Of a stretch of DNA of 64,000 bases, positions 1-11,270 are shown piece by piece. The stretch lies in contig CM077116.1 in NCBI GenBank assembly GCA_039619475.1, positions 173,381,863-173,445,862 on the forward strand, written 5' to 3'. The DNA comes from Icerya purchasi (Eukaryota > Arthropoda > Insecta > Hemiptera > Monophlebidae). The translations under genes were made by a program, and so were the position numbers. How positions within the stretch are numbered: the first letter of the stretch is position 1; every line of letters begins with the position of its first letter. The notes under the pieces are model-generated. The model saw only the letters and a list, made by a program, of their open reading frames with translations, ran no database searches and was not told the origin of the DNA.

Positions 1-1814
1 TTTTAACATTGAATCTATTAAAACAGATGTATGTGATAAGGAATGTAACTGACTGATACTGCTATATTTGTGAAGGTTACAAAGGAAAAATAGTTACTTT
101 GAAAACTTAGTCGCTAACCTGTATTTTAAATTTATAAGAAACGTTAAAAAGTTTAGTATCGGTTAGTGCAAGTTAAATATGAAATGTAGCGTTGCGCCTC
201 TATATATTGAACTTATGTTTGGAGATATTCTTATAATATTTTTTTTACGACTGCAGTATATTTTAGTGGAAAATTTTTTTGTATATTAGGAAAAAAATTG
301 TTTATGCAAATTTCAGATATTCTGTAAGACGTATGTGACATTTTTTTTTAAAAAAAATTAACGTCGACAGTTCTTTTTGTCGTATCTCATTGTTGAATTG
401 AGATTTAATATGATATAAGAAACGGTAAAAATAAATTATATCAAAAACAGTTTTATGTGATGATGGGTAATCAATCACTGAATCAATACAATATTCGTTT
501 ATTTAGTTTTTCCTTCAGCTTTTTTCACATTTGCAGGCTGTTAGTCCTACGTTAACACATAGTTTTTTTTTTTTTTATTATTATTATTATAGTCGATATC
601 AGTTTTACAATGGTTGGTGTATAATGTGATTTTATTATTATCCCTTTTTGGTTTTTTGTAGTCTTTATTTCAGTGTTCAACATTTCAAAAGCGATGCTAT
701 TGAGTCTGCAACGAAAAAAAAAAAATATGTTGCGAAAAATTCGGCATTTCATACAGCATAATTTCGAGAATAATAAAAAATCGAAAATAGGTTTTAATGA
801 CTTAAAATCTGCCGAATAGGGGAAACAGATATTTAAAAATGCGCGAATGTATGTGTAACAAAATGCATAAAATGATTCTTAAATCTTTGAAAATAACTGA
901 AAATAACTCAAGATAAAAACATGCTAGTTTTGGAACCATTTATAAAAAAAAAAAAAAAAAAATTGGAAATTGCGACATGAAGAAATTTAAGCCGTTTCTG
1001 TTGAATAAATAAAAATAAAAAACGAACATGATATTATGGGGAAGGTTATATCAGGGAAAGTGGAAATGAATTTGAAACTGTTTGCTGTGTTTAAAGCCCA
1101 AAAAAAAGAGAGAGAAATAAAACTAACTTTTGTTAATGAAAAAAATTAATTTTAATGTCAGTGATAGGGAAATGTGAATTAAACAATATTTTTAGTGCGG
1201 ATAAAACTTTTTTTTTTGCTAGAAAAACTTTTACCAGATCTTATGTTTAAAGAGGTCAAATGTTATGAAGATAGAAAGAATAATTGCAGTTTTGTATTCA
1301 AGCGTGTCAAGAAGAGAAAAGGTAAAAATTCTGATTATTAATAAAAGTAAGAATCCTAATAATATGTTTCAAAGGGGTATCGTTGTAACGCGGTACAAAA
1401 TTTTGGATGAACAGCGAAATTTTTGTAAAATGGATTGTTGAGATAACGTAGATTTCTCTTATTTATGCTAACATTCACAGTATACGAATTATGCAAAAAG
1501 AAAAAAAAATCAACCGATGTGATGCTACTTTTTCGACTAGAATGGCATCCAAATTATAGCCAAGTAAGCAATAATAAAAAACATTTAAATGCCTTATCAG
1601 AAATTTGTTCCGAAAAAACTAATTTTTGTATTAGAAAAGTAATATGAATAATCTAAATATCTGACTGGCAGAAGTTGCGAATGTGTGACAACGATATAGC
1701 AGTACAAAATTGTTTCTGAAAATATTGCGGTATAATGTAAATGTTCTGTGTGTGTGTGTGGTAATCAATCAAAGAATCCTAGAATCAGTTTAGACAACGA
1801 ATCATACTCGACTA
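1..1814. other. AT-rich DNA, no gene seen
   Basis: Short homopolymer runs of A and T throughout, for example near 564-578 and 945-960. The open frames are under 70 codons and rich in Lys, Ile and Phe, as expected by chance in AT-rich DNA. No protein family is recognised and no repeat boundary is visible. Confidence 0.5.
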
Positions 1815-2154
1815 CCTTCTTTGTGGTTTCGTTTTCATTTAACTCACTCTCCTAACCGTCATCTTCATCCGAATCATGAAGTTGTCTGTGATTCCAACCG
1901 TAACTTCTTCGAATGTCCTTCCCTCTCGTCTGAACGTGAAATTCCTTATTCCAATTTCGTATCCTTTGGATTTCCTGTTTCTTATTTCGCCTTCTACATC
2001 CTGTCTCTTCCCTCCTGATCCATTATCCTAGTGCTCGGTTCCTTCATTCTGGCTATTTCTGATCGAATCCGTATTTAACTGATCTTCTTTCTTGTTGCTA
2101 CTGGATGAAGGTCCTTTGCTGACATGCCCAAAATTTAAAAAAAATAAAATATGA
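1815..2154 (+). repeat. Pyrimidine-rich repeat, copy 1, with A-rich tail
   Basis: The plus strand is strongly C/T-rich and ends in an A-rich tail at about 2136-2154. A block at 2051-2088 (ATTTCTGATCG, then TATTTAACTGATCTTC) resembles blocks at 25831-25875 and 35953-36000. All three copies have the same orientation and are followed within about 100 bp by an A-rich run. That fits 3' ends of a retroposed family such as a LINE 3' region or a SINE. A 65-codon open frame at 1821-2018 is probably a by-product of the low-purine composition. The family is unnamed here. Confidence 0.45.
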
Positions 2155-2179
2155 TTTTTAATTCGACGAATTTTTAAAC

Positions 2180-2377
2180 TTGGTTGAAGATATTATTGTG
2201 ATGGAGTATCCAACAGATATTGATATCAGAGGTTCATATAAAAATGATGAAAATCAAGACAGTAGGGAAGAAGGCATAAACGTTTCTAAAACCACCAAGA
2301 CAGAAATATTACTTACGTTTGAAACAATCGACGAGGTTTTTGGTACATTGGAAATATTTTTGATGATATTTTTTTAA
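2180..2377 (+). other. Unrecognised 65-codon open frame
   Basis: An ATG-initiated frame with a mixed acidic and hydrophobic composition, less repetitive than its surroundings. No family, signal peptide or conserved motif is recognised, and no splice site or polyadenylation signal supports it clearly. AATAAA at about 2383-2388 lies just after the stop but is common by chance here. It is listed so that the stretch is described, not as a predicted gene. Confidence 0.15.
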
Positions 2378-2514
2378 CATTCAATAAATGTGAAAACTTT
2401 CGTGTCATTTTATTGATTCCAAGTTTTGTAAGACAGACGTTCAAAACTATTTTAGAAGTTAATAAAACAGTCGTAAGTTATTGTTAATTATATTATATTC
2501 CTTTTCCGTGCGCA

Positions 2515-2636
2515 TTTACAATTAAATATAGAATCACAAACATAGAAACGTATTAATTTAGAATGTTTTAGAGTAACAAGTTGGTATAATTTTATGAATT
2601 AGTTTCCTTATTTGTGATTCTATATTTAATTGTAAA
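2515..2636. repeat. 26-bp perfect inverted repeat forming a long hairpin
   Basis: Bases 2515-2540 are the exact reverse complement of 2611-2636, and the match ends sharply on both sides. The spacer continues the pairing imperfectly: GAAAC near 2545 faces GTTTC near 2602, and ATTAATTT near 2551 faces GAATTAG near 2596. A transcript could fold into an arm of about 40 bp with a small loop. It could be a foldback mini-element or a hairpin RNA precursor. No target-site duplication is evident. Confidence 0.75.
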
Positions 2637-3323
2637 AATTTTAATTTAATCAATAATGTACATATGTGTTTTTTTATTATTTTACGTATAAAAGATTTTG
2701 TTTAATAATTGCTTCACGATTTTTTTTTTTAAATGTACACATGTATTATAGTAAAGCTTCTAGTCAGTTTTTGTATATCAAATTTGTAATGGAATAATTA
2801 GTTTCGATATACGGAGGTGATACTATAAAATTACGAAAAAAAACGTGTCTGATACAAAATGCTTTTCGTTTTTGTGGCCCCAAAGTTTGTTTATTTATTT
2901 TTTATTTTTATTTACTTCCATTCATTTGTTAATGCACGCTGATATTAAAAAGTAAAGAGCATCAGCATTAAGTTATTAAAGGTAAAAATTGTATATCCAC
3001 CGGTATGTTAGAAAAAAAAATTAGTTGCATTCATTAACATAAAATTTTAAATGTATAAGATAATAGCTGTAGTAATTAAATATCTATGAACTTAAACTAC
3101 AATTTTAGTAAATTTCCGCTGCTTTCCTGGTTTTAAAAGCGTTAATATAATGCAAACAAAATGGAGCTATGCTTGCAAAAATAATTATTTTTAAATATAC
3201 ATAATGCGTAAAATTTTAATAAAATATTAAAATTAAAAATTATATTTAAAATAGAGTTTGAACGGTCATCGTGTATTATTACAAGTCGTTAATCTATAAT
3301 CGCCATTCTAATTTAAATCCGTT

Positions 3324-3660
3324 TAACTTTAATTAGGAGAGGTCGTATCGTGTTTTGGTTTCAACGATTCAGCCTTAATTTCGAAGCAGATTTAATTTAG
3401 TGTTAGCGAGTTTTCAATTTTTTTTTCTTGAATTAATATTATATATATTTAAAGCATACAATAATCATTTAGTCAACAAAAAAAAAAAAAAAACGCGAAA
3501 TCAGTAATTATTTTTTTTGCAAAATAAGTCAGCGATTTTTAATATTTTTCTTGTTCGTACATCGCTTAAAAAATTATCTAACACTAAATTAAATCTACTT
3601 CAAAATAGGACGAGGTCGAAAAGTTGCGAGACCGAAACGATAGAGACCCTCTAAAAGTTA
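3324..3660. mobile_element. MITE-like element with inverted ends
   Basis: The left end (3324-3406) and right end (3578-3660) are inverted copies. The best-conserved parts are 24-bp arms, 3383-3406 and 3578-3601, with one mismatch. Outward of these, both ends carry GGTC/GACC- and CGAGG-type stretches and finish in TAACTTT / AAAGTTA. The interior of about 170 bp is AT-rich and non-coding. Single ends of the same family occur at 24067-24143 and, more diverged, at 21602-21700. No transposase is present, so this is a non-autonomous element. Its superfamily cannot be assigned. Confidence 0.65.
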
Positions 3661-5479
3661 TGCCTACAAAGTTTATATTTGAATTAATTCGCTTACATTT
3701 TGTTTATTATTGTTAAATTGAACATAACTTTTTCAAATATATTAATAATTTGCAAATAACCTGCATGGTCTGAATGTATGTAAAAAATCAAAACATCTAA
3801 TTACAGTTATATTGTGTGATAACGAAACGGAAATCGCGAATAGGAAGTATTTTAAAGAAATGCAAAACTCTCATTTCACAGTTTTTTTTTGTGACATATG
3901 TTAGCGATTATGATGTTCATTTTTTCTTTAATATTATTTGTATCAACCGATTGTCAAATCCGAATTTGGTAGGAGGAGGGGGCTAAGGGGAGTATAGCCT
4001 CGGGCTCCAACTTCCAGGGGATCCTCGCACTCTTTAACAGGAAACAATTTTAATTTTACACTTTCAAAATTTAAGTTTCTTTTCCCAAAATACTCAATAC
4101 TGTAAAAATGCAAGATTTTAAATTTGCATTTTTTATCATAAAAAAATTCTGTTAATTTTTATATATAAAAAAGAATATACGAGTTGATTAATAAAAGTAT
4201 ATACTTTTTCTCTATATAACTTTCTTCTTTTTTCTCAATCAACTAAATGCTACATAAAATGAATATTTATAGAAATTTTCTACGATAAATCTAACTTCTT
4301 ATGTTAAAAAAAATGAATGAGTCCTTTAACGTTTGTATTGAATAATGAATAAACATTCGACAATCGATGAATAACAATTCTCTGTTCAAATATTGATACC
4401 CATGCAATCGTTGTAAATTTTTCTATGTAAAAACGTTTTACGATCTGAAATATTCTTAATTTTAACGATATTCTATTTTTTACTTTTATTGAAAGTTAAT
4501 ACGGTTTATTTTGAACTGTAAAAAATTATTTTAAATAATAGCGATGATTTGCTGATTTTATAAATGTATTTGTATTTCGAAAAATTTAATAAATCATACT
4601 GTATTTCATTCACTTTTTCTGATCACATAAACAATTATGGAATTTTAAACGTACATATGTCTAATGGAAAAGAACATGATAAAAAAGTCGCCCGTTTCCG
4701 ATGGTTATTGTAACGATTATAATCTGTTATTTTGTCCCAGGACGGTCTTTATATACTTTTATGATGTGTCTAAATTTTATTTAAATCGGTTACACCGTTT
4801 TTGAAAAAATAATTATTTCCAGATTTTTCGATTTATTCAAAAATCAAAATAGAAAGAGGTCTAAAACTTGCAGAATCAACGTATCTTATTAGTACCAACA
4901 TGCTGTCAGAAGATTATCCAGATATCCCTCTGGAATCGATTCACTATGCTTATTGTCCCTATCGCCTTAACCTTTATAATCAGTAAAATGAAAATACGCA
5001 AGAACATGAAATATTAACTGTAATTTTATAAATTGTAACTAATAATTTTGAATGTTAAACATATTCACATTTACCGCAATGATTGAAACAGCCATGTTTA
5101 AAACATGTTAAAAGTCTTCAACATGCTTGTTTAACGTCGAAAACTAGTCATAATTAATTAATTACTAATTATAAGCAATACAATTATGTTTCTGTTTTTT
5201 TTTTCTTTTTTATTTTATTGATTATAAATTTTGTTTAAATGATGAATGGGGCAGTTAAATTATTATCCCGGGGTAAAAGTATTGATAAATTTAATTTCAT
5301 TATTTGCTTTACATTGTGCCACTTGATAAAAAATATTCAAATTATTATCGAACATCTAGGCGATTTGTCTAAAACAGAAGTTTAAATTGATACAACTTAC
5401 GTTTTCTGTTATTGTACCTAGGCAGCAATAATGATTTTATAAAGTGTCTATATTGTGCGTATGGAAATAAAGATAGAAA
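3661..5479. other. AT-rich DNA, no gene seen
   Basis: No coding signal. A GC-richer island at about 3970-4035 includes a small palindromic motif (GGCTA ... TAGCC). A segment at about 4760-4830 (AAATCGGTTACACCGTTTT) reads like motifs common in insect interspersed repeats, but no element ends are seen. Confidence 0.45.
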
Positions 5480-6770
5480 TTCAATGAAATGAAATAAGTT
5501 GAAATAATTTTTTATTGTGTTAGAGTTCAAGCGACATTAATAAGAAATGGAAAGATCTGGGCTGGGGCAAAGGAAAATAGAAAAGTGAACGTACAAAAGT
5601 AATGGGGAGAGGCATAGATAACGTTTCAAATATAATTAGGATTTTTTAGGATTGAGAGGACAGAATGAAGACGGTGCAAGAGAAAAACGAAAGTGCGAAG
5701 ACGGAAGCAAGCTTCGTTTAAATCGAAGGCGGACTTGATAGAATAACCTAGATTAGATCTCGGAATGGAGAGTAACCGTTGAAAAATTTAAAGATAGAAA
5801 AAGGAACTATTGAAAAGGGGATGTGAGGTTGGTATAAGAATATATTAATCTGATGTTATAAAAGTTTAAGGCGGAAACGATAGCAGCAGAAAGGGAGGTG
5901 AAGACGAGATAAGGAATTTACTTGAAGAACCATTAACGGTTATTCAGTTTAGCGAAGGTTGTTAAAGAAAAAATAGATAAGAATGTTGTCTGAAGGAAAA
6001 GAGTTTTAGTGGTAAAGCTGAAAAAATGAATATTAAAGTGTGACCCGAACTTGTGAACGGTAGTGGATAAACGTAGAGTTCAAAACGGCGTGGAAAGATC
6101 GACGAAAAAGGAAAGAATAGGGATTATAATAGGGTAATTTAAAGTTGGAAGAATGATTATTGGCAAAGATTGAGATCAGCATTTATGAAATTTTTAGATG
6201 AAGTTTAGGCGACAGATGAAAAAGATAAATATGTAATCTCAACGGGACGCAGCTTGCACAAAAACTAAACATCGGGAGAAAAATAAAATTCTTATCACTA
6301 AAGGGCGTTTATTGAGCATGGTTTTGAAAAATTTCTTCAAACCGAAAAAATAATGCATTTTTTCCAGAGGTAATAGGAATAATTATTAAACAATCCTCAG
6401 AGGAAAGAGTAATGCTGGAGCGATGATCGGAATGAAAGAGAAGCGGAAAAGAATATTCTTAAGAATTACGTTGGAAACATGTTTCAGGACTGAAGTTTGA
6501 AGGAATTTTGCTAGGAAGCTAAGAAGTTAATTTGTGTTGAAGTTAGAAGTTAGGAAGTGAGAAAGATTAGATCAAGGGCAAAGAGGATAGATTTTTTCAA
6601 GGGCAGAGACAAAAGCGAGAGATATAGAATGGTGGAAAGGAATTAGTTTCTTTGAAGGAAGGTGTTTAATATGGGTGTTGTGAAGATGGAAATATAAAGG
6701 CTACACAGCACTTAAACGAAGAACGCGATAACAGATCGTAAAAAGGAGGTACAGAATTTTTTCAGAGAAT
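5480..6770 (+). repeat. Long purine-rich block, probably a decayed element
   Basis: For about 1.25 kb the plus strand is strongly A/G-biased, with many GAAG, GGAA and GAGA words and few long pyrimidine runs, while flanking DNA is balanced. All frames are interrupted. Any frame read here is Glu/Lys/Arg/Gly-rich, which resembles the purine-biased open frames of some insect LINEs, but no conserved residue could be found. It may instead be an old satellite or low-complexity expansion. Confidence 0.35.
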
Positions 6771-8129
6771 TTTTTTTTAATTGTTTAAAAATAAAAATTT
6801 CGTTTCAGCAATTTTTTCTTTTTGAATTAGAGATTGCGAAAGGATAAATTGAGTCGAAATGATCGGAAAAGCCAGTGTCATTGGGAAGTGATTTTTCATT
6901 TTTCGTTCTAAGGAACGGAGTCGACGAGTGCAATTTATTTTTGAGGCATAAAAAGAAGGAATAAGTAATAGCTTAATAAAGGAGTTTTACCATTGCGTAC
7001 TATCGGAAAACAGTTAATTACTATCAACAATGGGGTGAAATTGATTTTCCTGTTCGCGAATGTACATTTTGTTAAGTTGTCGGTAAATCAACTTGTGTTT
7101 CCCTTTAATTGCTATTGATACACACATATATATATATATATAATTTATTTAAATAAATGTACCAATAAAAGAACATTGCTAGATAAAGAAGTTTAATTGA
7201 TAACAGTGGTACATTGAACCGAAAACGAATACAAAATAGCATCAGCAGAATGCAAAATTTTCATGTACATACGAGTATATGTAATTTTGATCATTCAAAG
7301 AAAAAAAAATTTATTAAATTATGCGGTATATTTGGATTAGTGATCACTGAAAAACACGTGTAATATGTTAAGCGTTACACTCAATCTAAGAAGTACGAAG
7401 CCCAGACCATTGAATAAAAAAAATCCGACCGTTTCCCAACTAAAACAATAAGTCAGAAATGATTAAATTCTACACAATAATCGGTAAAGGAACAAAACGA
7501 TCAAGTCGAGACGGCTGACAAAATAGACTCAATGTCGCACTACTGATGATCGATATTGCTAGGCTAGAGCAAGTTTCCGAAGCTGACATATTCGAATTAG
7601 GAAGAAATTATCGGATGAAGTTGCTTAGAAATAATTCGCAAATGCGGTATTTTTGAATGATAGGCAATGTTTTTCGAATTTGATTTTCGAAAAAGTAAGA
7701 TGATATGAACGTGGTGAAATATTTTTTGTGCGATCAGATGTAACTTGTTGCAGTTGCTGTTTTTAACGTGGCACAATGATTTATGCGGTAAAATCTTCCC
7801 GGAAAATTTCACTGTTTGGCTGTGCAAATCACATTAATAAGTCCGTACGGTAGTTTTATCTGATGAAGAACTCGCATTTTCTGAATATTTAACCAAATTG
7901 CTTTATACTGTGGTTACCTGGTGAATTAAAGGATGTGTGGCACTGTCGAATAAATGAAATTTAAGTAAAATAATAGAAGATGCTCGAGAGTGTTGTCAGC
8001 AGTACTCCACTTTGCCGATTACCATTAGGCCTTTGTTAATATCGAAATAAGCTATATGATCAACGTTAATGAAGGTGGCTGCTGCGGAACGTATTGCCTT
8101 AGATTATATGGAAATAATAGTAATATCAT
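6771..8129. other. No gene seen; short (TA)n tract
   Basis: A (TA)n tract lies at about 7125-7143. The 76-codon minus-strand frame at 7597-7827 has no recognisable motif. The right edge may contain decayed sequence upstream of the LINE fragment that begins near 8130. Confidence 0.4.
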
Positions 8130-9030
8130 TCGAATAGAGCATTGTGATCTGCCGAATTCTATGTAAAGAAGCGAGTGAGACAGGCAGACATGCTCTGTCA
8201 CTGACTTTGTTCTGTCGATGCAGAGTAAAGCAGTGTTTCTGGGTGGACGAAAAGTCTCAAATTTACGATATGTTGATGACGATGCAGATTGCTACCGATC
8301 TGGAGAAAATGAAATTGCCATCGGAGAAGATTCGAATCGTCTGTTAAGAATATGGTCTTTAAATACTGTATAAGGCAAAAAAAAACAACTAAGATAATGA
8401 ATTTAGATAGAGGAAAAGTGTTAGAATTTAATGATGATATCCTCGCTTGGTTCAAACTATGGCATTAAGGATGTCAGCAGTTGAAAATAGAGTAAGTAAA
8501 ATGCCGTAATGACGATGGAATTAAACAAGAATATGGAAGCACGCGAAAGCATTAATTACCATGTCAGAATGGAATTAGTGAAAACGCTTGTATTTTCGAC
8601 AGTACTATGTGCAGCGGAAAATAAAATTAACGGGAATCGACTAAATGGCTTTGAAATAAGTGTGCTGTTGGAGAAGACCCTTCTGAATATCGTGAACTCT
8701 GCTAAGCGAACAGATGCGTATCCCTAGCGTAAGAGTTGCATGTCACGCAACGACTGTTTAATATTGCTGTTCTTCGTGTGTTGAATATTTCGGACATATG
8801 CTATAGGAAGCGAGCGAGAAACTAGAAATCCCGTTAATGTAGGTAAAGGTCGAAGACAGCAGAAGCAGAAGGTGTTAGCCTCACCAAATCGCTGGACGCA
8901 AAATGAGTACTGGTCAAAATTTATACCGGCATGTTACGCTAGTGAGGGGGAGAGAGAGGAGTGGCGCAAAGCGATTAATTTTTCTGTACGGACACAATAC
9001 CCCATAGGGGTAAGCGATGCAGAAGAACAA
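8130..9030 (+). pseudogene. Decayed LINE, RT and C-terminal part
   Basis: This is a relic of a non-LTR retrotransposon of the 'endonuclease-reverse transcriptase' type common in animals (RTE/CR1/L1-like; clade not resolved). Around 8236-8290 a frame reads GGRKVSNLRYVDDDADC, matching the segment that leads into the catalytic Y-x-D-D box, which is intact as YVDD. At 8509-8727 a frame contains RMELVKTLVFSTVLCAAE, the family's segment after the palm, then NGFEISVLLEK and NSAKRTDA, equivalents of the 'DAFEMWCWRRML..PWT..RTN' region. At 8850-9025 GKGRRQQKQK and NRWTQ followed by EREEWRKAI match the C-terminal tail. The pieces lie in different frames with several stops, so it cannot be functional. 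The 5' part is missing. Confidence 0.8.
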
Positions 9031-10691
9031 AAATCTAGCGAATACCGCGTAGGGAAATTCGTGATTTCCTTTGGGATTTCCTTTCACTAAAATTTGTTTT
9101 CACTAGTATAAAATCGTGTTCTATAATTTTATCTTCTGCATTTTAGGTAGGCCACATCGATCCGTATGATATTGGTACAATATTAATCGATGCAGCTTTA
9201 ATATTGATTAACCGTTTCTGTCCTCAAATTGAATATTTTTATTTCATTTGTTCCCATTTGCCCGCCTTCGAAACCGAATGAGAATAACCCAGCGCATAAA
9301 ATTATTTTTGAATCCATAACGTGATCAATAATAAAGTGTACCCCGGTATCAAGAAATGCAAACAGAAGTAATTTATCGAGAACACCGATGAAAATTCTAA
9401 CCTGTGTATATTACAAAGTGAAGTCGTACACATAATAGTATTTAACTGAAAGCTGTAATGCAAGGACATCTACGGACTATAATATAAAATTGTCCGCTCT
9501 GAAATATTTAATCGGATTTATGCGTATTCTCAATAATACAATGTCTAGTAACCGGAGAACACTCGAGTTGGTGTAAGGCAAGATAGGTGACAAAAGAAAC
9601 GGTGTGTGGTAGGTTTATAATTTTTGGTCTGATAAATCGGAACCAGCTATGCACACTGGAAAAGAATTGTACAATTTTGCGAATAATCCAGCGTCTAATA
9701 GATCCTCGACATTCGACTCCACCTCTTTTTGTCGTGCCTATTGAATGACTATTTTCGATGGTTGGATTAGAACTTTTCGGTTGTTTCATCATTTTCATTC
9801 GGCTACGATGATAGATCGCTCTTTGTTTCTACTTTTTTCTTTGACGTCCGGTATCCTTTTTTACATCTCGAAGAGTCATATGGATTTTCTACGGCAGCAG
9901 GAAAAGGGGTTAGAGACACATTCTCACTTTCTTCTAGCAACCGAAACAGAGATTTGATGAAAAGCCGCATAAAACGAAACCGAAACAAAAAAAACCAAGT
10001 TATCGCAACCAACAAATAGCGACGACTTCACCCGACTTCAGTCGTTCAGTGGTGGTAGACACTGCGAATCATACAGATTGTACAATGAATTTCAGTTCAG
10101 CTTGATTTTCGCCGCGTGGTTTCTGTTGGCGACTATGATCAGCGTTCTTTCAGACAGATTCCATATCAACTTTTGCCCATTGCTGTTGCTTAAAAAAAGA
10201 TTCTAACAAAGGTCTATTAATCGTCGCGTTAGATCAATTTACAGTTACATAACGATGAGTTTATCCATCTCTAATATTTAAACGGAGGTTTGTCTTCTAG
10301 TTGAGAAAGTTTTAAGAAAACAAAAAAAATTTTAATTTGAACAACTACGATTAGTATAGTATCCAGACGAATATGAGATTTTGGCCGCATCCGAAGATTA
10401 CCCGATTCCGCAAGCATTTCGATATTTCTCCCTTTTTAATATGTAGTTTTTTCTGTTATTCGACATTTAGTTTTAAATTCGGCAACTTTTTGTCAAACAA
10501 CAAAAACGGAGTTCCGTAAATCCACACACAAATATTATATTTATTAACACTTGAGAAGTTCGGATGCTTCACTGTTGAGCGGAAACATGAAAGTGAAATT
10601 GAAACAGGAAAGTATAAAACTGGGTGTTCGTGAGCATGATGTGTATAAACTCATTGAACGGATCGAGAGCTCAAATTTGTAGGTTATCTTC

Positions 10692-10694
<3 letters not shown>
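9031..10694. other. No gene seen
   Basis: Moderately AT-rich DNA with open frames up to 96 codons on both strands (9508-9798 minus, 9745-9957 plus). None shows a recognisable domain, and the two strands have overlapping open frames, which argues for chance. No element ends were found. Confidence 0.4.

Positions 10695-10730
<36 letters not shown>
10695..10730. repeat. (TA)n microsatellite
   Basis: An uninterrupted TA dinucleotide run of about 18 units. Confidence 0.95.
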
Positions 10731-10734
<4 letters not shown>

Positions 10735-10849
10735 TGTGGAAAATACTTAACGCATCATGATAGTTTGGAGATATCTGTTTTGCTTCTGGAACGCTAATTA
10801 TTAGGAAAATTTCAAAATATTAGCAGTTGAATTATAATACTTAGTAAGT

Positions 10850-11060
10850 CCTATATGCTCAGCAGGGTGTCGAGGATTGTGAAGTTAAGCTTTTCATAAT
10901 GGTACTAAGCCCAGCGGCACTAATGAGAGTAGGGGGCCAGTTCCTTTCTACTTGGGATCCGCCTTTATTTTCCCAGATTTCTCTGGTACCCAATTATATC
11001 GAGCTGGGAAAACCTGGGAGCGACTTGGATCCAGAACGAGATTGGAAGTATGATTCGAAA
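10850..11060. repeat. GC-richer island, probable interspersed repeat fragment
   Basis: A block of clearly different composition from its AT-rich flanks, with words such as AAGCCCAGCGGCAC, GGATCCGCC and GGGAAAACCTGGGAG. A small part (GTGAAGTTAAGC, then GAGAGTAGGGGGCC) loosely recalls the internal promoter region of 5S rRNA, but order and spacing do not fit a real 5S gene. It is best described as an unclassified repeat fragment. A minus-strand frame at 10948-11145 crosses it without any known motif. Confidence 0.3.
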
Positions 11061-11214
11061 TAATCTTCAAATTTTGAAACGGAGTATTAGTAGTTTTTCC
11101 ACATAACAAGTTAAAAATCTTCGGCAACGGCTTAATTTTGACCAAAGAAAGACTAAATAGTTTTAAATATTTTATTATTTAATAGAATCGGTTTAAAGGC
11201 GGTTGCAAGTTGTG

Positions 11215-11270
11215 TACATGTTGGATAGGCAGAGTGGTTCGTTCCTGTAGGACCTGGTCGAATCCAGTGT
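11215..11270 (+). repeat. tRNA-like promoter fragment, possible SINE relic
   Basis: GGCAGAGTGGTTCG resembles a Pol III A box from a Leu/Ser-type tRNA. CTGGTCGAATCCAG, just downstream, resembles the T-arm/B box with one base lost. The boxes are only about 10 bases apart, too close for a functional tRNA, and no acceptor stem pairs. It could be a deletion derivative of a tRNA gene or the head of a tRNA-derived SINE. Chance resemblance is possible. Confidence 0.25.

Noticed and set aside
10861..10945. Resemblance to 5S rRNA
   Set aside because: Only short words agree, with wrong spacing and no closing stems. A real or recently retroposed 5S gene would match over about 120 bases.
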